This document shows positions 16,859 through 24,055 of a DNA stretch of 38,663 nt, one piece after another. The stretch covers positions 1 to 38,663 of the forward strand of contig JAPPQH010000003.1 of the NCBI GenBank assembly GCA_028817035.1, given 5' to 3'. Both the position numbers and the translations under genes were made by a program. Origin of the DNA: Candidatus Campbellbacteria bacterium (GTDB taxonomy: Bacteria; Patescibacteriota; Minisyncoccia; Phycocordibacterales; JABAAK01). Numbering within the stretch: the first letter of the stretch is position 1; every line of letters starts with the position of its first letter. The notes beneath the pieces are model-generated. The model was not told the DNA's origin. It did no database searches and worked only from the letters and a program-made list of their open reading frames with translations.

Positions 16859-17527
16859 TCACCAAGAAATGGGCTTCAACCCATTTGACTTCAGATAATC
16901 ATTTGCCTTGCTGAAATGCCCACACCCAAAAAACCCTCTGTCTGCAGAGTAGGGAGATGGATGTGCCGCGGTCAAAATCAGATGCTTCTCTCTGTCTATC
17001 AATCCTGCTTTTTCCTTTGCAAATGCACCCCACAACAAAAAGACAACCCCCTCTCTGTTGTCTGATATTGTTTCTATCACACAATCAGTAAACATTTCCC
17101 AGCCCATATCTCTATGCGAAGTGGGGGAGTTTGCGCGAACAGTCAATATGGCGTTCAAAAGTAGAACACCCTGTTTCGCCCAACGCGTGAGGTTGCCATT
17201 TTTAGGAATCTCAATACCCAAATCATCATTTATCTCCTTGAATATATTTTTAAGTGATGGCGGTGGCGTTATGCCGTCCTGAACGGAAAAAGCAAAACCA
17301 TGCGCTTGACCTCTGCCGTGATATGGATCTTGCCCCAAAATTACAACTTTTATGTCATCAAAAGGGCAGATATTAAACGCATTAAAAATATCTTTAGGCA
17401 GAGGGTAAACAGTTTTTGAAATATATTCTTCTCGTACCTTTTTTGTAAGTTCCTTAAACTCTTCTTTATCAAATACCTCAGAAAGTTTCTCTCTCCACGA
17501 TTGCTCTATTTCAACTTCTTTTTTCAT
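16859..17527 (-). CDS. ung: Uracil-DNA glycosylase (family 1)
   Basis: Ung removes uracil from DNA as the first step of base-excision repair. The 222-residue protein matches the family length. The water-activating motif GQDPYHG lies near residues 64-70, the uracil-binding stretch LLLNAILTV near 123-131 and the DNA-intercalating HPSPYS motif near 190-195. It stands downstream of tRNA-Ile on the minus strand with only 11 bases between, so it may be read from the tRNA promoter. thyA and mazG, which also limit uracil or damaged nucleotides in DNA, lie elsewhere in the window. Confidence 0.97.
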   Translation of the reverse strand: MKKEVEIEQSWREKLSEVFDKEEFKELTKKVREEYISKTVYPLPKDIFNAFNICPFDDIKVVILGQDPYHGRGQAHGFAFSVQDGITPPPSLKNIFKEINDDLGIEIPKNGNLTRWAKQGVLLLNAILTVRANSPTSHRDMGWEMFTDCVIETISDNREGVVFLLWGAFAKEKAGLIDREKHLILTAAHPSPYSADRGFFGCGHFSKANDYLKSNGLKPISW

Positions 17528-17538
17528 AATGTGTTTAG

Positions 17539-17612
17539 TCCACCCGCCTGGACTTGAACCAGGAACCCCGCGTGTATAAGACGCGTGCTCTAACCAATTG
17601 AGCTACGGGTGG
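17539..17612 (-). tRNA. tRNA-Ile (anticodon UAU)
   Basis: The full cloverleaf folds: acceptor CCACCCG/CGGGTGG, D-arm GCTC...GAGC, anticodon stem CGCGT/ACGCG with loop CTTATAC, and T-arm CCTGG-TTCAAGT-CCAGG. The loop places UAU at 34-36, so it reads the isoleucine codon AUA directly. CCA is not encoded. Most bacteria read AUA with a lysidine-modified CAU tRNA. Confidence 0.92.
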
Positions 17613-17639
17613 TATAAGGAAAATATACCACACTATTCA

Positions 17640-17826
17640 TTAGCGCGAACAGCCTTGCTGTTCGCTTGGTTTTGCTCGCAATCGCTCACTCCGTTCGCTT
17701 CTATTTATTATCGCTCGGCGGTTTCACCGCCTCGCTTGACGCAACTCGCAGGCTCGTTGCGGTCGGACTCACATATTCCAAACTATTCTGCTCGCAGGCT
17801 CGTTGCGGTCGGACCCGTGCCCTCTA
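17640..17826 (+). repeat. REP-like hairpin repeat cluster 1
   Basis: Between tRNA-Ile and the next promoter (more than 300 bases without a gene) there are: a GCGAACAGC/GCTGTTCGC hairpin (17645-17665), a TTATCGCTC unit with the GGCGG-TTTCA-CCGCC hairpin (17716-17731), and two GCAAC...GTTGCGGTCGGAC units (ending near 17768 and 17815), the second truncated at its left. Confidence 0.8.
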
Positions 17827-17877
17827 ATCTATTCCGTTTGCTCACGCCCCTCACCCTGCGATTCTTTCACCCCGCAC

Positions 17878-17906
17878 TTGACAAAAATACCCATATGACT
17901 TATAAT
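17878..17906 (+). promoter_or_regulatory. Perfect consensus promoter
   Basis: TTGACA (17878-17883), 17 bases, TATAAT (17901-17906). The leader then has two hairpins, CGGTC-TTT-GACCG (about 17914-17926) and CCAATC...GATTGG (about 17928-17946), ahead of the AGGAGG SD. Confidence 0.85.
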
Positions 17907-17989
17907 GATAATAACGGTCTTTGACCGCCAATCACCCTGCGATTGGAGTTAATCGCAGATTTGTCCTTTCAAAACAGGAGGAAACGTTA

Positions 17990-18490
17990 ATGTGTATGAG
18001 TCAGTTGCTAAACAAATTGAAGGAGGAAGAGGCTAAAGCCTTCAAAGCACACCGCTCCGAGCTCGAAAAGAGCGCCGGGCTGTATTTTGCTTTCGCAGGC
18101 TTGTGTGTGGTTCCCATGGCCATCTTTGTTGGCATCGTCACCTACAACAGTTTTTACGAAAGCTTTGGTGACGATGCGTTGGTTGTGGGAACACTCATCG
18201 TATGTGGCGTCCTCTCAATCCTTTTCAAGTGTGTTACGGGGAGCGAGCCGATTGATATGGAGCCATCTCCAGAAAAAATGTGTAGGGCGTCCTCTCCGTT
18301 CTTTTTCTTTTTGCTTGGTGTGTGGTTTAGTTTGTGGTTCGTAGGTGAAAGCAACCCACAGGTCCATGCAATCGCCATGTTCATAAGCATGGATTACATG
18401 TTGCTGTTGCTCCTATGCTTGCATTCCTACTACCACCCCCAAACCTGGAGAAACCATGACGAGGGGCGAGTGGATGCACAGGGTGCATGA
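17990..18490 (+). CDS. Four-TM membrane protein, array member 1
   Basis: The family is not recognised. The ATG at 17990 follows an ACAGGAGGAAACGTTA SD; an upstream in-frame start at 17921 lies in the leader hairpins. The 166-residue protein has a charged N-terminal helix of about 28 residues (KLKEEEAKAFKAHRSELEKS) and four membrane segments at about 29-50, 62-80, 102-119 and 124-147. It resembles the two downstream paralogues in layout and in the last segment (FISMDYMLLL compare FVTLDCAWAY). Isoleucine is mostly ATC, unlike core genes. It sits in its own promoter-hairpin-SD-terminator cassette. The function is unknown; the size and layout are holin-like or immunity-protein-like, without direct evidence. 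Confidence 0.8.
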   Translation: MCMSQLLNKLKEEEAKAFKAHRSELEKSAGLYFAFAGLCVVPMAIFVGIVTYNSFYESFGDDALVVGTLIVCGVLSILFKCVTGSEPIDMEPSPEKMCRASSPFFFFLLGVWFSLWFVGESNPQVHAIAMFISMDYMLLLLLCLHSYYHPQTWRNHDEGRVDAQGA

Positions 18491-18511
18491 AGCACCCAAT
18501 CCTCGGACATA

Positions 18512-18550
18512 GAGCCATGGCAAACTTCGTTGCCATGGCTCACTTTTTTA
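18512..18550 (+). terminator. Rho-independent terminator of array gene 1
   Basis: A perfect 12-bp stem (GAGCCATGGCAA/TTGCCATGGCTC, 6-base loop) followed by ACTTTTTTATT. Nearly the same terminator, with the same 30 bases before it, ends array gene 3 at 20272-20310. Confidence 0.95.
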
Positions 18551-18798
18551 TTATCGCTCGGCGGTTTCACCGCCTCGCTGACGCAACTCGCAAGCTCGTT
18601 GCGGTCGGACTTATACCCCAACAATCTATTACATTCGCTTGGTCACCCCTATTTACTATCACTCACGGCTCCGCCACTCGCTGACGCAACTCATAAATTC
18701 GTTGCGGTCGGACTCACGCCCTCCAATCTGTCGCAGGCTCGCAAAGGTCGGACTCACGCCCTCCAATCTGTCGCAGGCTCGTTGCGGTCGGACTCACA
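18549..18798 (+). repeat. REP-like hairpin repeat cluster 2
   Basis: Four to five units fill the gap before the next promoter. One carries GGCGG-TTTCA-CCGCC followed by GCAAC...GTTGC (18549-18612). The next has a GGC-TCC-GCC version and the AATTTATGA-type loop (18651-18714). Two 40-base tandem units follow (18721-18760 and 18761-18800), the first with a GCAAA in place of GTTGC. Confidence 0.85.
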
Positions 18799-18804
18799 CT
18801 TCAT

Positions 18805-18833
18805 TTGACATTAACATTTATATACTCTACCCT
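18805..18833 (+). promoter_or_regulatory. Promoter of array gene 2
   Basis: TTGACA (18805-18810), 17 bases, TACCCT (18828-18833). The leader has a GGCAAC-TTGTT-GTTGCC hairpin (about 18845-18861). The stretch from about 18795 to the ATG is nearly identical to that before array gene 3. Confidence 0.75.
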
Positions 18834-18892
18834 TAATAACAGAAGGCAACTTGTTGTTGCCGAATGATCTTTTCAAAACGGAGGAAGTGGTT

Positions 18893-19468
18893 ATGGAAAA
18901 ACCCGTTCTTTTAATCCCTGGTGGTCTTTGGGTGAAACTTTCTAACTCTCATGCTGGGCAATTGGAGAGGAAGGTTGGAGAAGTCCAAAGAGGGTATTGC
19001 AAGATGTTTATGAAACAGAATATAGTGGGCTTGCTGTTGCTGTTAGCCCCCATCTTCTTACTCGCCAATTTTGTGAACTTCATCTGTGTTTACAGCTTTG
19101 GTCCTCATTTTGACTCTTGGGATACTCTCTCTTCTCTCATCCTCTTCTCTTTCCTTTGCAAAGCCCTTTCTTTTCCGAGGCGGTGTGACATGAGTGTGTT
19201 TGGGGAGGATTTTTGGGAAAAGGGAACTCTGCTTTTCTTGTTGGGTTATCTGGTAGTGTGTGCCTTGTCTATTCACGAGTCACATTTGTTTGCGTTTGCC
19301 ATGTTCGTGACGCTTGACTGTGCGTGGGCCTATTTGGTCTGTCATTGGTTTAAGGCAAGTGGCGAAACTGTCAGAAAGCGGGACTTTAAAAAGTCACTGG
19401 AACCCATGTTCAAGGAAGCGAGAAGTACAGTAGGAGAAAGCACACACTTGTGCGTGGCGAAAACTTGA
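18893..19468 (+). CDS. Four-TM membrane protein, array member 2
   Basis: The family is not recognised. The ATG at 18893 follows an ACGGAGGAAGTGGTT SD. The 191-residue protein has a soluble N-terminal part of about 42 residues, membrane segments at about 43-68, 78-96, 110-127 and 130-150, and a basic cytoplasmic tail (KASGETVRKRDFKKS). Between segments 2 and 3 it carries FPRRCDM (94-100) and EDFWE (105-109), both shared with array member 3 (FPRSCDM, EDFWE). The conserved Cys and charged loop are the best candidates for a functional site. It is transcribed from its own promoter, with a GGCGGACTT/AAGTCCGCC terminator. Confidence 0.8.
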   Translation: MEKPVLLIPGGLWVKLSNSHAGQLERKVGEVQRGYCKMFMKQNIVGLLLLLAPIFLLANFVNFICVYSFGPHFDSWDTLSSLILFSFLCKALSFPRRCDMSVFGEDFWEKGTLLFLLGYLVVCALSIHESHLFAFAMFVTLDCAWAYLVCHWFKASGETVRKRDFKKSLEPMFKEARSTVGESTHLCVAKT

Positions 19469-19484
19469 AGCCACGGCAGCTTGG

Positions 19485-19514
19485 GGCGGACTTAAAAAGT
19501 CCGCCTCTATTTTA
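19485..19514 (+). terminator. Rho-independent terminator of array gene 2
   Basis: A 9-bp stem GGCGGACTT/AAGTCCGCC with an AAA loop, followed by TCTATTTTATT. Confidence 0.9.
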
Positions 19515-19577
19515 TTATCGCTCGTGGCTCCGTCACTCGCTGACGCAACTCATAAATTCGTTGCGGTCGGACTCACA
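19511..19577 (+). repeat. REP-like hairpin repeat unit 3
   Basis: One complete unit: TTATCGCTC, a GTGGC-TCC-GTCAC hairpin (one G-U pair), CGCTGACGCAAC, the loop with AATTCG, then GTTGCGGTCGGACTCAC. Confidence 0.85.
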
Positions 19578-19583
19578 CTTCAT

Positions 19584-19612
19584 TTGACATTAACATTTAT
19601 ATACTTTACACT
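19584..19612 (+). promoter_or_regulatory. Promoter of array gene 3
   Basis: TTGACA (19584-19589), 17 bases, TACACT (19607-19612), then the same GGCAAC/GTTGCC leader hairpin (about 19623-19640) as before array gene 2. Confidence 0.8.
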
Positions 19613-19671
19613 TAATAACAGAAGGCAACTTGTTGTTGCCGAATGATCTTTTCAAAACGGAGGAAGTGGTT

Positions 19672-20250
19672 ATGGAAAGGATTATTGTGGTTGTTCCCGA
19701 TAGGTCCTGTATTGTAATTTCTGGCGACAGCGAGCAAGAACTGGATAAAAAGTGTAAAAAAGTTAAGAGCGATTTGGAAAAAATCCAGAACAAATATCGC
19801 GAGGTATTTGCGCAACAGAACGCAATGCAATTGTTGTTGCTATTGATTCCCATTCTTCCTTTTGCTGTCTTTTTGAACTTCGTCCTTGTCAACACCTTCG
19901 GCTTTCACAATAACCTTTGGCACTTTCTTGTTTTTTGCAGTGCGTATTCTTTGGGTCTCAAGGTTTATTATTTTCCGAGGTCGTGTGACATGAGGGTGTT
20001 TGCGGAGGATTTTTGGGAAATGGAGTCTATGTTTACCAAGATCTCTCTGGTTTTTCTGTACTCAGCGTCTCTCTTTGACCCACAAGTGTTTGTGTTTGCC
20101 AAATTCGCACTGCTTGATAGCTTGTGGATCTGGCTTGTCTATCGTTGGTCTAAGGCAAGCGATAGGACTGTCAGGGCGGAGCACTTTGAAGAGGAGTTTA
20201 TCAAGGTGACAAGGGAAACAGAGAAATCTGCAACCATACGGAGTGCATGA
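19672..20250 (+). CDS. Four-TM membrane protein, array member 3
   Basis: A paralogue of the gene at 18893, of unknown family. The ATG at 19672 has the same SD and leader as array member 2. The 192-residue protein has a soluble, coiled-coil-like N-terminus (EQELDKKCKKVKSDLEK, about 21-37), four membrane segments (about 52-76, 83-100, 118-133 and 136-155), the shared FPRSCDM (101-107) and EDFWE (112-116) motifs, and a charged tail. Its 5' flank matches array gene 2 but its 3' flank (AGCACCCAATCCTCGG and the terminator) matches array gene 1, so the cassette looks recombinant. Confidence 0.8.
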   Translation: MERIIVVVPDRSCIVISGDSEQELDKKCKKVKSDLEKIQNKYREVFAQQNAMQLLLLLIPILPFAVFLNFVLVNTFGFHNNLWHFLVFCSAYSLGLKVYYFPRSCDMRVFAEDFWEMESMFTKISLVFLYSASLFDPQVFVFAKFALLDSLWIWLVYRWSKASDRTVRAEHFEEEFIKVTRETEKSATIRSA

Positions 20251-20271
20251 AGCACCCAATCCTCGGACATA

Positions 20272-20310
20272 GAGCCATGGCAACGCAGTTTGCCATGGCT
20301 CACTTTTTTA
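20272..20310 (+). terminator. Rho-independent terminator of array gene 3
   Basis: A 12-bp stem GAGCCATGGCAA/TTGCCATGGCTC followed by ACTTTTTTATT. The loop differs from that at 18512-18550 but the stem is identical. Confidence 0.95.
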
Positions 20311-20505
20311 TTATCGCTCGTGGCTCCGCCACTCGCTGACGCAACTCGCAATCGCTCACTCCGTTCGCTTCTATTTATTATCGCTCGTGGCTTCGCCACT
20401 CGCTGACGCAACTCATAAATTCGTTGCGGTCGGACTTATACCCCAACAATCTATTACATTCGCACGCTCGCAAAAGTCGGACTCACGCCCTCCAATCTGT
20501 CGCAA
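20309..20505 (+). repeat. REP-like hairpin repeat cluster 4
   Basis: Two complete TTATCGCTC units with GTGGC-TCC-GCCAC and GTGGC-TTC-GCCAC hairpins (about 20311-20345 and 20381-20437). A degenerate unit with GCAAAAGTCGGACTCAC follows (about 20462-20490). This fills the 328-base gap after array gene 3; no gene is seen in it. Confidence 0.85.
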
Positions 20506-20578
20506 GTGATTTCTTACATTTCACAAGAAAAAGCAAAACACAAAGACAAAAGAAAAATAAAAGGTTAGAATATATAAT

Positions 20579-21082
20579 ATGCCTATCAAAAAATTTTGGC
20601 AGTGGTATGAAAAAACAGAAAGGGTCCAGATAACCCTCGCTTTTTTTCTTTTCATATTACAGATAATACACCTTGTCTGGCTTTCTGGGGAAGTTGTCAT
20701 TCCGCGACTTTTTGGCGTTTCGCTTTTCTCAATAGAAGGAATTTATGCTGTGTTAATCGCGGTGATAGATTACATAGAGATACCTGCCCTCATTACCGTA
20801 AACTTGGTTTATATAAATTCTTTAAGAAAAAAAGAAAAACCAGCCCTACCGATAGTTGCCCTCATACTTGTAAACTCTCAATGGCTTCACCTCTTTTGGA
20901 TTACAGATGAAATAATAGTTGAACATTTCACCGAAGGAAACAGCATAGTGTTCCATCCGATTTTGGCTTGGATTGCGATACTTATAGATTATGCTGAGAT
21001 TCCAGTTATGATTGATCTTGCCCGTAGGTTTATATGTATATACAAAAACCCCGATAATAAATCTGTGTGCTATTCAAAATGA
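20579..21082 (+). CDS. Membrane protein with an internal two-fold repeat (DYxEIP motifs)
   Basis: The family is not recognised. The 167-residue protein has about four membrane helices and an internal duplication. Half 1 has HLVW at 31-34, Glu38 and DYIEIP at 64-69; half 2 has HLFW at 104-107, Glu111 and DYAEIP at 137-142. The His-to-Glu (7) and His-to-Asp (33) spacings are identical in both halves. Conserved His, Glu and Asp within membrane helices could bind a metal or move protons, which is inference. The gene converges on recG and overlaps its 3' end by 13 bases. No SD is visible, in keeping with native genes. Starts at 20579 by default. Confidence 0.75.
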   Translation: MPIKKFWQWYEKTERVQITLAFFLFILQIIHLVWLSGEVVIPRLFGVSLFSIEGIYAVLIAVIDYIEIPALITVNLVYINSLRKKEKPALPIVALILVNSQWLHLFWITDEIIVEHFTEGNSIVFHPILAWIAILIDYAEIPVMIDLARRFICIYKNPDNKSVCYSK

Positions 21083-23205
21083 ACGGATGAAGTTCTTCTT
21101 TCAATTTCTTCTGCGATAGCCTTGTGGTTTGCAAGTTCAGAATCTTTTTCAATGATTATCCCTGCCTCAGTCCTCGCATGCTCAACAAGCCTCTTGTTTT
21201 TCAGTGCCTCCATAGCAAAGTCTGAAATACCTGATTGTTGGACTCCAAACAGCTCACCACTTCCTCGCAGTTTGTAATCTTTTTCAGCAAGTTTGAAGCC
21301 ATCACTGGTTGAAGCGAATGCTTTTAATCTTTCCAAAGAAATATCATTTTGTGTTTTTGTTACAGCAAAGCATTTAGTGCTATGCTCACTTCTTAAAATC
21401 CGTCCGCGTAATTGGTGCAGTTGTGCCAGCCCAAATCTCTCTGCGTTTTCTATAACCATTACTGTCGCGTTGGGGACATTAACCCCAACCTCAACCACTG
21501 TTGTTGTAACCAAAACATCTATTTTCCCATCCAAAAAATTCTCTATAATCTCTGCTTTTTTGTTCGGCTTCATCTGTCCGTGCAACTCTTCTATCGCCAG
21601 TTTGGGAAGTATTTTTTTGAGATGTTTTGCTTCCTCAGAAACAGAGCGAAGTTTAAGGACGGCATCATCATCTTGTTGCAATATCCTTGGACAAACAACA
21701 TAAACCTGTCTTCCTTTTGAAACTTCTTTTTCTATGATACCCTCAACTTCTTTTTTGCTTTCTGAGTTTATTATCTCTGTGGCAACCTCGCCACGATTGG
21801 GCGGAAGTTCGTCAAGAGTGCTTATATCAAGGTCTCCATATATAGTCAGGGCAAGCGTTCTTGGTATGGGGGTCGCGCTCATTGAGAGAAAGTGGGGAGC
21901 TATGTCATCTTTTCTTGCGATATTCTTTCTCTGTGCTACTCCAAATCTATGCTGTTCATCAACTATGACATAAGCAAGATTTTTGAAAGAAATATTTTTT
22001 TGTAAAAGTGAGTGCGTCCCAACCACAATAGCAATCTCTCCGTTCTTCACCCAATCCGTCATCTGCTTTTTTGAGATTTTGGTGGATTTATCTTTATCTA
22101 CTTTTGATGGAAATTTTCTGCATATCTTAGAGGTTATAAGTCCCATGGAGATGGGGAGGTCTTTGAACATATCAACAAACACCTCAAACTGCTGTATAGC
22201 AAGAATCTCTGTCGGCGCCATATATGCAACCTGTAGTCTGCCATAATCTTGATTTGGCGGTCTTGAATTTATAACAGAACTTGCACTTGCCGCTGCAACC
22301 ATCGTTTTACCTGACCCCACATCTCCCTGAAGCAGTCGCGACATACCAATATTCTTTTTCATATCTTTTGATATGTCGTCTATTACCCTCAACTGCGCGT
22401 TGGTTGGTTTGAAGGGCATTTTTTCCAAAAATCTCTCCAAAATTTCTTTGTCAAAATCTATCTTAAACGAACTCTTTGAACTTCTTGTTTGTCTATCCCT
22501 TTGTTTCGCGACCTGTAAGAAAAATATCTCATCAAATGAAAACCTTTTTCTCGCCACCTCAATATCTTTTTTTGTCCGTGGCGCGTGTATGTAAATCATT
22601 GCCTCATATCTTGTGGGTAGGGAATACTTTTTTATTATCTCATCAGGCACCGGGTCTGGAAAATCATTTATCATTGGAAGTATCTTGCTTTTTATCGCCC
22701 CTCTAAACCAAAGTGATGTGATACCTTTTGACTCAGGATATATTGAGATAATCTCCTCCTCTCTGCTTGTCACTTGCTCCATCTCGCCTATCAAGTCCGC
22801 ATTGCTTATGTCTGGGTTTGAAAGAAACAACTTTCCCTCACTTCCACCTACTGTCCCTGACAGTTTGACTATACTGCCCTTAGGATACTGCTTTGATATA
22901 TACGGCTGGTTAAACCACAAGACTTTCATATTGCCTCCGTCAGTTGCAAGAGTTGCCTCGGACATCATCGTCCTTTTGCGAAACGCACGGCGCATTTTTA
23001 TAGCAGTTATTCTGCCCGACAGAGAGATCTTGTCATTTTTCTTTAACTTCGTCACATCGCGAACACTTTGACCCCCTGTATAAGTTGAGTACCGAAAGGG
23101 AAGGTGATACAGCAAATCGCGTATGGTTTTTATACCAAGGGCAGAGAGCCCCTTGGTTTGTGCGGTTTTAAGGCGAAAGTGTTTGGAAATATCGTTCTCA
23201 ATCAT
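21070..23205 (-). CDS. recG: ATP-dependent DNA helicase RecG
   Basis: RecG reverses stalled forks and processes branched DNA. The 711-residue protein has an N-terminal wedge/OB domain (about 40-170, with RAFRKRTMMSEATLATDGG and KVLWFNQPYI). The helicase core has motif I LLQGDVGSGKTMVA, motif II VIVDEQHRFGV and motif III SATPIPRTLAL. Motif VI reads QLRGRILRSE, where most RecG proteins have GRVGRG; both arginines are kept. The C-terminal TRG-like segment (KDYKLRGSGELFG) is present. A TATAAT box lies about 10 bases before the ATG, so the mRNA leader is very short. Confidence 0.96.
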   Translation of the reverse strand: MIENDISKHFRLKTAQTKGLSALGIKTIRDLLYHLPFRYSTYTGGQSVRDVTKLKKNDKISLSGRITAIKMRRAFRKRTMMSEATLATDGGNMKVLWFNQPYISKQYPKGSIVKLSGTVGGSEGKLFLSNPDISNADLIGEMEQVTSREEEIISIYPESKGITSLWFRGAIKSKILPMINDFPDPVPDEIIKKYSLPTRYEAMIYIHAPRTKKDIEVARKRFSFDEIFFLQVAKQRDRQTRSSKSSFKIDFDKEILERFLEKMPFKPTNAQLRVIDDISKDMKKNIGMSRLLQGDVGSGKTMVAAASASSVINSRPPNQDYGRLQVAYMAPTEILAIQQFEVFVDMFKDLPISMGLITSKICRKFPSKVDKDKSTKISKKQMTDWVKNGEIAIVVGTHSLLQKNISFKNLAYVIVDEQHRFGVAQRKNIARKDDIAPHFLSMSATPIPRTLALTIYGDLDISTLDELPPNRGEVATEIINSESKKEVEGIIEKEVSKGRQVYVVCPRILQQDDDAVLKLRSVSEEAKHLKKILPKLAIEELHGQMKPNKKAEIIENFLDGKIDVLVTTTVVEVGVNVPNATVMVIENAERFGLAQLHQLRGRILRSEHSTKCFAVTKTQNDISLERLKAFASTSDGFKLAEKDYKLRGSGELFGVQQSGISDFAMEALKNKRLVEHARTEAGIIIEKDSELANHKAIAEEIERRTSSVHFE

Positions 23206-23272
23206 TGCTATTTTTATTATACTCCTTTATGATATATAATGTTAATTGGTGTTCTAACACCATAACAATATT

Positions 23273-23701
23273 ATGGAATATCTCAAAAAGAAATATTTTG
23301 TATCTGCTCTCGTTGGCGGCATCACAATACTCTTTGTTATGTGGCTTGTAGAAATTCTTTTTCTACACCTGTTTGGCTTTACTTATCAAGTTGTTGATAT
23401 CTCGTCATTCACAAGCGTTTTGGCAGTGTTCTTGATAGCGTATGCGATAGGGTACATACACGAAAGAATTCCACATTGTCCCACACCTTTTCTTTGGAAG
23501 ATTTTGCGTTTCGGTGGGATGATGTTTGTTCTCATTGCTCCGCTTCTATTTGTATTCTACGGACCATATGATGCTTATGCTCATCTCTACTGGATTGAAA
23601 TGTCCCTTGACATCTCATTTATAGGATCAGCAGTGATTGTCTATACAATGTATCAGTTTGAACCCGGCAGAAGTGTACACTACGGAACAAAGAAAAATTA
23701 A
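23273..23701 (+). CDS. Hypothetical four-TM membrane protein
   Basis: The family is not recognised. The 142-residue protein has four hydrophobic segments at about 9-33, 42-62, 79-98 and 110-130, with short charged loops (HERIPHCPTP between segments 2 and 3) and a basic C-terminus (HYGTKKN). There is no SD; the composition is like the native genes. It is divergent from recG with a 67-base shared promoter region and lies 9 bases before tRNA-Ser. Confidence 0.7.
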   Translation: MEYLKKKYFVSALVGGITILFVMWLVEILFLHLFGFTYQVVDISSFTSVLAVFLIAYAIGYIHERIPHCPTPFLWKILRFGGMMFVLIAPLLFVFYGPYDAYAHLYWIEMSLDISFIGSAVIVYTMYQFEPGRSVHYGTKKN

Positions 23702-23710
23702 TTTAATACT

Positions 23711-23798
23711 GGAGAGATGGCTGAGTGGTCGAAAGCGCTCCCTTGCTAAGGGAGTAAGGGGTTTTCCCCCTTCGTGGGTTCGAATCCCACTCTCTCCG
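23711..23798 (+). tRNA. tRNA-Ser (anticodon GCU)
   Basis: An 88-base gene with a long variable arm typical of tRNA-Ser: acceptor GGAGAGA/TCTCTCC, anticodon stem CTCCC/GGGAG with loop TTGCTAA (anticodon GCU, codons AGC/AGU), variable arm AAGGGG...CCCCCTT, and T-arm GTGGG-TTCGAAT-CCCAC. CCA is not encoded. Its 3' end is duplicated 164 bases downstream. Confidence 0.95.
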
Positions 23799-23800
23799 CA

Positions 23801-23842
23801 TAAATAATAAAGATGTGCCTTGCGCACATCTTTATTATTTAT
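23801..23842 (+). terminator. Terminator after tRNA-Ser
   Basis: A perfect long stem: TAAATAATAAAGATGTGC (23801-23818) pairs with its exact complement (23824-23841). The core AAGATGTGC/GCGCACATCTT with its U-rich tail recurs at about 23973-24000 after the duplicated tRNA end. Confidence 0.85.
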
Positions 23843-24000
23843 ATGAGTGGGGTTCGAACGAGCCCGTTAGGGCTTTTAGTTCGGTGCTTTTTTCTTAGCG
23901 AACGAAGTGAGCTTAGAAAACAGTTTCACTTGCAAAGCAAGTGAAAAATCCCACTCTCTCCGCATACAAAATAAAAGATGTGCCTTGCGCACATCTTTTG
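23843..24000 (+). repeat. tRNA-Ser 3'-end duplication with inserted hairpin core
   Basis: The last 20 bases of tRNA-Ser and its flank (23783-23802) recur at 23947-23966, followed again by the AAGATGTGC terminator. Before the copy stands GAGTGGGGTTCGAA (23845-23858), like the left side of the T-arm, and then a nested hairpin core CGAAC-AGCCC-GTTA-GGGCT-GTTCG (about 23855-23885) and GCTTTTTTCTTAGCGAACG (about 23887-23905). The same core is found twice behind tRNA-Arg near 35.2 and 35.5 kb. Confidence 0.85.
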
Positions 24001-24055
24001 TAACTGTGATATAATTTATTATCAATTTATTAATTTTTAGTACCCATTTTGATAT

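Noticed and set aside
17598-17924. 108-residue plus-strand open frame after tRNA-Ile
   Set aside because: It starts inside the tRNA and runs through REP-like hairpins and the promoter of the next gene; low-quality composition and no SD.
17640-20505. CRISPR array
   Set aside because: Repeats are irregular in spacing, vary in sequence with paired changes and lie between genes; there are no unique spacers of constant length and no cas genes.
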